The position numbers were made by a program, and so were the translations under genes. Below are positions 9,033-13,703 of a DNA stretch of 13,703 nucleotides, piece by piece. The DNA lies in NCBI GenBank assembly GCA_025201705.1, contig MU617412.1, positions 1 through 13,703 on the forward strand. The letters are read 5' to 3'. The stretch comes from Dissophora ornata (Eukaryota; Mortierellomycota; Mortierellomycetes; Mortierellales; Mortierellaceae). Positions within the stretch are counted from its first letter, which is position 1. Each line of letters opens with the position of its first letter. The notes under the pieces were generated by a model, which worked only from the letters and a program-made list of their open reading frames with translations, was not told the origin of the DNA and ran no database searches.

Positions 9033-11812
9033 TTCTGGACTGGCAATCGTATTGCGCTGACTTGAGTTTCTTGTACAGATCCGTGCTACCATCGAGCATG
9101 AGGACATTGGCCTCGAAGCCGTCCGGCTAGCCCGAGATAGACACACAGGTAACATGGAAAGATTGTCCCGCGATAACAATGACATCTTTTTCATCTGTGC
9201 TGCCGTTAATACTGAATTCCATCATGTTATACAGGCGAATCAAGGGGATTTGGGTTTCTCAAGTTCTTTACTCTACAGCAAGCTCAGGACTTTATGAAGC
9301 ACTTTTCGCCATCAATCAAAGTTGGTCAGAGTTGGGTCAGGATTGCTTACAGCAAAAACCCGAGTGGATCGCGCGACTCGCATCGTCGTTGCCCTGAGGT
9401 GAAAAGTGTATTCCGTTTACTAAGTAATACGGGTCGAATGGCCAGAGATATTAATATCTCCGCGATTTTTTCTCTAGTGCGGGATGAGCGATGGTCATCT
9501 GGAGAGTTGCCACCAGTTTTTGTCAAGCAAGCAAGGTTTGACAGTCGCTTGGACTCTATCGCTACGAAAAAACCCATTCAACCTGCTCCTCTACCATGCA
9601 ATTGCAGTTCAGCTTTACCCCCTCAATCTTACCCAACCCCGCAAAGAAACACTTACTTCTTGAGCCTTATGTGAGACAAAACGCGATATTTTCCGCACGA
9701 ATCCTGATTCTGACCAAACCTTGCTCACGCCCAAGGATTTGCAGCCAGGCCAGGACCTTATTCCGAAGCTCCGTATCATCATCATCATCAGCAGCAGCAG
9801 CACATGCAACAATCTTATCCAGTTCAAGGATATCCTGCCAGCTATCAACAAGTCCAGCTACCTGCCTTAAATGTAGGAACAAGCGACATTGGATCCGTGC
9901 CTCATTCGATTCTTGTCGTAACGGACCTGCCGTCTATGGTCAATGAAGCTGCACTCTGGAAGTCGATGTCAGCTTTAGGGCCGTTGGTCCGGATCTTGCT
10001 TGCGAAGGACCGACAGTCACGCATTAGCTGGGGATTCTGCTTTGCAGAATACACAGATGTTAAGGTAGCAATGGGCGATATGAATGTATAGTAATACGTT
10101 CTGTCAGCGTGCCTACTCTGATATTTTAACTTTGCCTGTTAAACCAGAGTGCTGCTATGGCAATGGACAAAGCGAACGAGGACACTTTTATGATAGTGGA
10201 CAAGCCCGTGGAGGTGCATTATGCGCATCACGGATCATTCATTCCAGCATATGCACCGACGCAGTGGACAATCAGTTTGGGAAGTGAAGGAAAACTCGCG
10301 ATCTATTGGGATGAACAGGCTTTCCTTTCTGGGTACGTCGACCCGTCAGCTGCAGTAGCCGCAGTAACGCCGAAGGCTGCGCCCAACACTGGTTCGTATA
10401 GGCATTCATTTTCACTCACCCCAGCGCAAGCGCTCGATGAATGCACTTTTTAAATATGAGCACTATTTAAATAACTATCTTCGTGCTCTTAGGGTTGGAG
10501 AAAGCGCCATCGAAATCAGCTGCTGATGAGCTAGACGCCTTCTATGCGTCTATGGGCGATGTCCTCAAGTCGGGAGCAGCCGTCCGAGCAGACTCATTAG
10601 TCTTTTCAGTACCGGCTGCAAAGGATTCTGGAACCTCATCAATAGTGCCAGCCCCTACTCCTTTCATCCAGGACCTCCCTACTATACCGACTACTGCCAA
10701 GGTGGACAAAGTGCAGCTTGCAGGCATTGCTGCGGCACAGGCAGCAGAGCAACTTGCCAAAGCTGAGGAAAAGAAACGTAAGGCTGGACAAGCTTCCATC
10801 GGGATCGGAGGAGGAGGGAAAAAGGTAATAACGAAGATGCCCATGGTGAATTTCGAGCTTTCGCGGTTCTCCTAGGTGATACAAGTGTGGAGAGCTAATG
10901 GCATATTGCAAAATCGACTTATAGGTCTCGATTCAGTTGCAAAAGTGGTCGTCTAAGCAGGTGGAATTGCAATCAGGCGAGGTGCCTGAGGCAGTTCAAT
11001 CACCGCCATCAGCAGCAGCAGCAGCACTACAAATACCTGACCCCTCGCAGGAACAACAGGATTCCAGTTATAGCAGTTTTGAGCCCGAGGAGCTGTTAGA
11101 TTTCAGCTTGATTGCATGTCTGCTCTGCCAGCGTCGATTGAAGACTGTGCAGGATCTACGAAAACACCAGGCGCTCTCTGACCTTCACAAAAAGAACCTT
11201 TTGGATCCTCATCTCGTTGAGGCAGCGCTGATGAAGGCTAGAGGTGGGTCATCCTCATCCTCATCAACTTTTGGAACGCCAACAAAAAGCTCTACAGTGA
11301 CATTAAGTGTGTCCCCACTCAAAGTGGATGATGAACCAAAGTATCGAGACCGCGCTGCAGAGAGAAGACATATTTTTGGACAGCCTGATTATCCGTTGCC
11401 ACCCACACCATCCAGTAGAGAATACGGCGGTCGTGCCGTTAATAGTGGCGGTGGCAGTGGTGCTGGCGGTAGTCGTTATGGTGGTTCCTACAGAGGTGGT
11501 GGCAGTGGTTTTGGAGGAGCGTTAGACCAGGAAATGATCATTCCAGAACAGCCGACTAAAGATGGCATCAAGGACGATAACATCGGTAATCGTCTTTTGA
11601 AGTCGATGGGATGGAAAGAAGGCCAAGGCCTTGGCAAGGATGGTGAGGGCATCAAGGCTCCGATTGAGGCTAGCGGCTATTCAAAAGGAGTGGGCATCGG
11701 TGCTGGATTGGTTCGCAAAGCAGACGGCGCAAGTCAGATCCGAGGACCACTGGGTAATTACGCGGAGACGGCCAAGGAGCTTGCGAGGCGTCGGTATGAT
11801 CAGTCTGGATGA
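8310..11812 (+). CDS. RBM5: RBM5/RBM10-like splicing factor (RS, 2 RRM, C2H2, G-patch)
   Basis: Homolog of RBM5/RBM10, which act in early spliceosome (A complex) 3' splice-site choice. Plus-strand exons: 8310-8771, 8880-8954, 9079-9148, 9235-about 9405, 9478-9670, 9749-10064, 10148-10391, 10493-10824 and 10925-11812, giving about 916 aa. Domains: RS/RD-rich region (27-115); RRM1 (about 164-240) with IIMQGL and RGFGFLKF; a Pro/Gln/Tyr/His linker with H4Q4 at 334-341; RRM2 (about 377-460) with SILVVTDLP and WGFCFAEY; AHHGSFIPAYAPTQW after RRM2; an Ala-rich helix (about 590-610); C2H2 finger (Cys686, Cys689, His702, His709; CLLCQRRL...HQALSDLHKKN); and G-patch (about 840-883, NIGNRLLKSMGWKEGQGLGK). 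The usual RanBP2 finger after RRM1 and a clear OCRE are not seen. The exon 4 donor (9405, 9414 or 9423) and the exon 6 acceptor are inferred from frame. Family call firm. Confidence 0.92.
9001..9031 (+). repeat. T31 homopolymer inside intron 2 of the RBM5-like gene
   Basis: Thirty-one uninterrupted T lie in the intron 8955-9078, ending 47 nt before the acceptor GTACAG. This could serve as an unusually long polypyrimidine tract. It is also likely to vary in length between isolates or assemblies. Confidence 0.9.
9773..9800 (+). repeat. Trinucleotide runs encoding H4Q4
   Basis: CAT repeats run straight into CAG repeats in exon 6 of the RBM5-like gene. They encode four His then four Gln in the linker before RRM2 and are a likely site of length polymorphism. 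Confidence 0.8.
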
Positions 11813-12011
11813 AAGTTTCTCAAAATAAAATCAACCGCCCAAAAACCGTGTCCTCCGTGCGAATTTTTTGTGTGACCTTTTTTTTTTTGTTCGTAAGTCT
11901 GCCCACGCGTCCCTTCTGGAGGTTGTTACGCACGACCTACTCGGATCACTAAAGTGTCCGCGCTGCATCTGTTCCTCTCCTTTTACCGCCACACATCCCC
12001 TTTCACGAACA
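11813..12011 (+). promoter_or_regulatory. Compact spacer: RBM5-like 3' end and PSMG2 promoter
   Basis: Only 199 bp separate the RBM5-like stop from the PSMG2 ATG. A poly(A) hexamer AATAAA sits at 11824-11829, 12 nt past the stop. The rest, C/T-rich with a T run at 11878-11888, must carry the promoter of PSMG2. No TATA box was seen. Confidence 0.6.
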
Positions 12012-13013
12012 ATGAATACATTCGTGCCATTACCAGGCTTCGATGCCAGTCGCTTCAAGGGCACAACCCTCATCCTCCCCTCGGTCTCCATCGGAAACGT
12101 GCCCCAGCTCGCTACAGATCTCCTCCTTGCAACACTCAAGCTCGACCGCGTCGGTGCTATCGAGGACGAAAATGTCATCCCTGTCGTAGGACCTGCAGAC
12201 CAACCCAACGACTCTACTCCCGCCGCAGTGTCGAGGCATATTACTAGCGGATCTTCGTCCTCATCCTCATCATTATTAGCAGCAGCAGCGGTAGGACTCT
12301 CCCTTGCGATTGAGGTCTTCCAATCCAAAGATGGCAAGTGGACGCTAATCCAACAGCGTTCGCCTACAGTCCGTCACCGGTCGCACTATTATGCAGACAA
12401 CCTCGTCCAGTTCATCAAGGACTCTGAGTTTGACCAAGTGGTGCTCCTGGCATCGGCGGATGGCGCTCGACGGATTGATATTCAGTTACAATCAGCCACA
12501 CCCGTGAGATATATCTCCTCACCGGCGATTGCCAAGGAGTTACTGGAAACGATCCACGGATTGGGGCTCGAGCCACTCGAGAGTGTGGCTGCGACTGAGG
12601 ACGAGAAGCGGGGAGTGTTGATGCATAGACAGGAGCATTTCCTGACTCATGATCATCCCAACATCCACGGAGCATCGTCGTTGTCATTAGCAGAGCAGAT
12701 AAACGTGATGCAATTGGAGGCAGGAAGCGCAAGTTCAACACTGGAAAAGGTCCCGAGGATACCCAGTGGTGGGATTGCGCGTCGGCTGCACTCTTTGTGC
12801 CAGGAACAAGGGGTTGTCATCTTGACGGTCGTCAAGTTTGCGATGGAGGGTGATAATGCACCGGACGCGATCTTCCTGGCCAACGTGCTGAATGCAATCT
12901 TCAAAGTTCATGTCCCAACACAGCAGCAGATTGAGAGTGGCGAAGGATGGAAAGTTCCCAAGAGCTGGGATTGGCTTTATGGAAACACGTTCCATCAAGA
13001 TATGTACCAGTAG
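12012..13013 (+). CDS. PSMG2: Proteasome assembly chaperone 2 (PAC2/Pba2)
   Basis: Intronless gene for a 333-residue PAC2-family chaperone, which pairs with PAC1/Pba1 to assemble the 20S alpha ring. The start at 12012 gives the family N terminus directly (MNTFVPLPG...); the frame is open upstream, but that part is not conserved. Family hallmarks: LILPSVSIGNVPQLATDLLL (20-39), a segment around VQFIKDSEFDQVVLLAS (132-148), IDIQLQSATPVRYISSP (155-171), IPSGGIARRL (250-259) and KFAMEGDNAPDA (275-286). It is longer than human PSMG2 (264 aa) because of a Ser/Ala low-complexity insert (about 79-94) and a His/Ser-rich insert (about 200-245). The last three residues, Met-Tyr-Gln, fit the HbYX rule by which Pba1-Pba2 is known to dock on the alpha ring. 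It runs tail-to-tail into the Fanzor gene. Confidence 0.95.
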   Translation: MNTFVPLPGFDASRFKGTTLILPSVSIGNVPQLATDLLLATLKLDRVGAIEDENVIPVVGPADQPNDSTPAAVSRHITSGSSSSSSSLLAAAAVGLSLAIEVFQSKDGKWTLIQQRSPTVRHRSHYYADNLVQFIKDSEFDQVVLLASADGARRIDIQLQSATPVRYISSPAIAKELLETIHGLGLEPLESVAATEDEKRGVLMHRQEHFLTHDHPNIHGASSLSLAEQINVMQLEAGSASSTLEKVPRIPSGGIARRLHSLCQEQGVVILTVVKFAMEGDNAPDAIFLANVLNAIFKVHVPTQQQIESGEGWKVPKSWDWLYGNTFHQDMYQ

Positions 13014-13027
13014 TTACTAATTAGTAA
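13014..13027. repeat. Perfect 14-bp palindrome directly after the PSMG2 stop
   Basis: TTACTAATTAGTAA is its own reverse complement and begins at the base after the PSMG2 TAG. It may be a terminator-like hairpin, a protein site, or part of an element end associated with the Fanzor. Which of these applies cannot be told from one copy. Confidence 0.7.
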
Positions 13028-13177
13028 TACAGATCATCGGCGGGAGAAAACCGCACATCCGCACACCTATTGCGTCACCGAAACGAGCAAAAGGTGCGCC
13101 CTGCGCAGGAATTCCAACACTGAAAAGCATGGTGTCTGCCATGCATGAACTATGTATACTATTTGTTATTCTATCGC
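13028..13177 (-). ncRNA. 3' flank of Fanzor: candidate guide-RNA (fRNA/omegaRNA) region
   Basis: Known Fanzor and TnpB systems express their guide RNA from the 3' end of, and just beyond, the nuclease gene. This 150-bp flank is the corresponding place. It holds a perfect 6-bp stem with a 6-nt loop (13127-13144, GCATGG/CCATGC), a perfect 10-bp palindrome CCTGCGCAGG (13100-13109), and a tandem 8-mer pair CCGCACAT/CCGCACAC (13051-13066). These elements are seen directly; their role as an RNA scaffold is inference, and exact ends cannot be set from sequence alone. Confidence 0.3.
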
Positions 13178-13703
13178 CTACAATGCTGCTCGCCGTTCTC
13201 CAGGCTGCACCTTGACAAGGGGACTCTCACCCGCTCGTCTCTTGCGGCTGCTGGAAGAGGTAGAGCTGGCAGGGCTTGGTGATTGATCTTCCCAGGGATA
13301 AGTCCCATCAGCTCGCTGGGGTTGGAGATAAAGCGGCCGGCAATGGTGTGACAGGTAGGACTTGGTCGCCTTGCACATGTTTTTCGCTGCCATAATGTCC
13401 CTCTGCCAAATGACCTTGCATGTAGAGCACCAAAGCGACCGCCACTCGTTTGTCTTCCACACAAAATTGCAGCAGTCAGGGCATCGCTTGCTCGTGTAGA
13501 ACTCATTGATGCCACATACCACATAGCCCAACGAGCGTACCTGCAAAAACATCAGTAGTTATAGTTAGTAGCAGTTGACATAGAGAAGTGTGGCATAAAA
13601 AGTGTATGCAGCAGCATGTGGAATATGTACCTTGCGCACGAAGAAATCTTGAAACGATCCGTCCAGAGAAGGAGGACCATTCTTAGCAACAAACTTTGCG
13701 AGA
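13178..13703 (-). CDS. Fanzor RNA-guided nuclease, C-terminal part (cut by window edge)
   Basis: C-terminal portion of a eukaryotic TnpB homolog (Fanzor), an RNA-guided DNA endonuclease with a RuvC fold. Minus-strand exons 13703-13631 (continuing outside) and 13540-13178, with a 90-nt intron (AAG|GTACAT, TTTGCAG) and an in-frame phase-0 join: ...FQDFFVRK|VRSLGYVVCGINEFYTSK. Visible segment: 144 residues. The Zn ribbon has Cys44, Cys47, Cys62 and Cys65 (CPDC ... CSTC, segment numbering). The RuvC-III motif WQRDIMAAKNM carries the catalytic Asp72 (13397-13399), matching the [HQ]RD-x-x-A-x-N of TnpB/Fanzor. The motif GINEFYTSKRC before the ribbon is typical of fungal Fanzors. The tail RPLYLQPQRADGTYPW is followed by a Ser/Pro-rich end with the basic patch SRKRR, a possible nuclear localisation signal. 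No frameshift or stop is seen in this part. The N terminus, RuvC-I and most of RuvC-II lie outside the window, so activity cannot be judged. Confidence 0.9.

Noticed and set aside
9596..9946. 116-codon plus-strand frame overlapping exons 5 and 6 of the RBM5-like gene
   Set aside because: It is out of frame with RRM2 and Ser/Arg-rich by composition; the in-frame reading gives a clear RRM.
11868..12011. 48-codon upstream extension of PSMG2
   Set aside because: It is not similar to PAC2 family N termini and lies in the short promoter interval. The ATG at 12012 gives the conserved start.
1..13703. Search by eye for tRNA, rRNA, CRISPR arrays and bacterial-type operons
   Set aside because: No cloverleaf with a GTTC-type arm, no regularly spaced repeats and no bacterial gene layout were found.

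Overview
The window reads as nuclear DNA of a filamentous fungus, most likely an early-diverging one. Mucoromycota of the Mortierella type would fit, but that placement is an inference. The evidence is densely spaced spliceosomal introns of about 70-135 nt with GT/AG ends and branch sites such as TACTAAC, A/T-rich intergenic spacers with homopolymer runs, AATAAA-type poly(A) signals, and a set of purely eukaryotic proteins. The last gene is a Fanzor-type RNA-guided nuclease, a class known from fungi, protists, some animals and giant viruses.

Layout. (1) 213-1045, minus: mitochondrial ribosomal protein bL12 (MRPL12), four exons. (2) 1046-2072: spacer with a long T tract. (3) 2073-3150, minus: nuclear poly(A)-binding protein (PABPN1/Pab2), five exons, 211 aa. 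(4) 3151-3857: divergent promoter region. (5) 3858-4215, plus: small two-exon gene for a 77-residue protein that I cannot name; it has a degenerate twin-CX9C layout. (6) 4216-5730: spacer of about 1.5 kb with only short coding-like shreds. (7) 5731-6624, minus: intronless secreted protein with Kre9/KNH-like beta domains. (8) 6625-8309: spacer holding the divergent 5' regions. (9) 8310-11812, plus: nine-exon RBM5/RBM10-like splicing factor of about 916 aa (RS domain, two RRMs, C2H2 finger, G-patch). (10) 12012-13013, plus: intronless proteasome assembly chaperone 2 (PSMG2/PAC2). (11) 13178-13703, minus, cut by the window edge: C-terminal part of a Fanzor protein, with the Zn ribbon and RuvC-III motif intact, tail-to-tail with PSMG2 only 164 bp away.

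The genes do not form one pathway. Most are housekeeping (mitochondrial translation, mRNA 3'-end and splicing factors, proteasome assembly, wall/secretory). The exception is the Fanzor, an accessory gene expected to travel with a mobile element. Its 3' flank (13014-13177) is the first place to look for its guide RNA and for an element end. The second point of interest is a genome-encoded A tract about 250 nt downstream of the gene for the nuclear poly(A)-binding protein. Exon joins were worked out by hand from frame, splice consensus and family similarity. The least certain are the 5' end of MRPL12 and two junctions in the RBM5-like gene.
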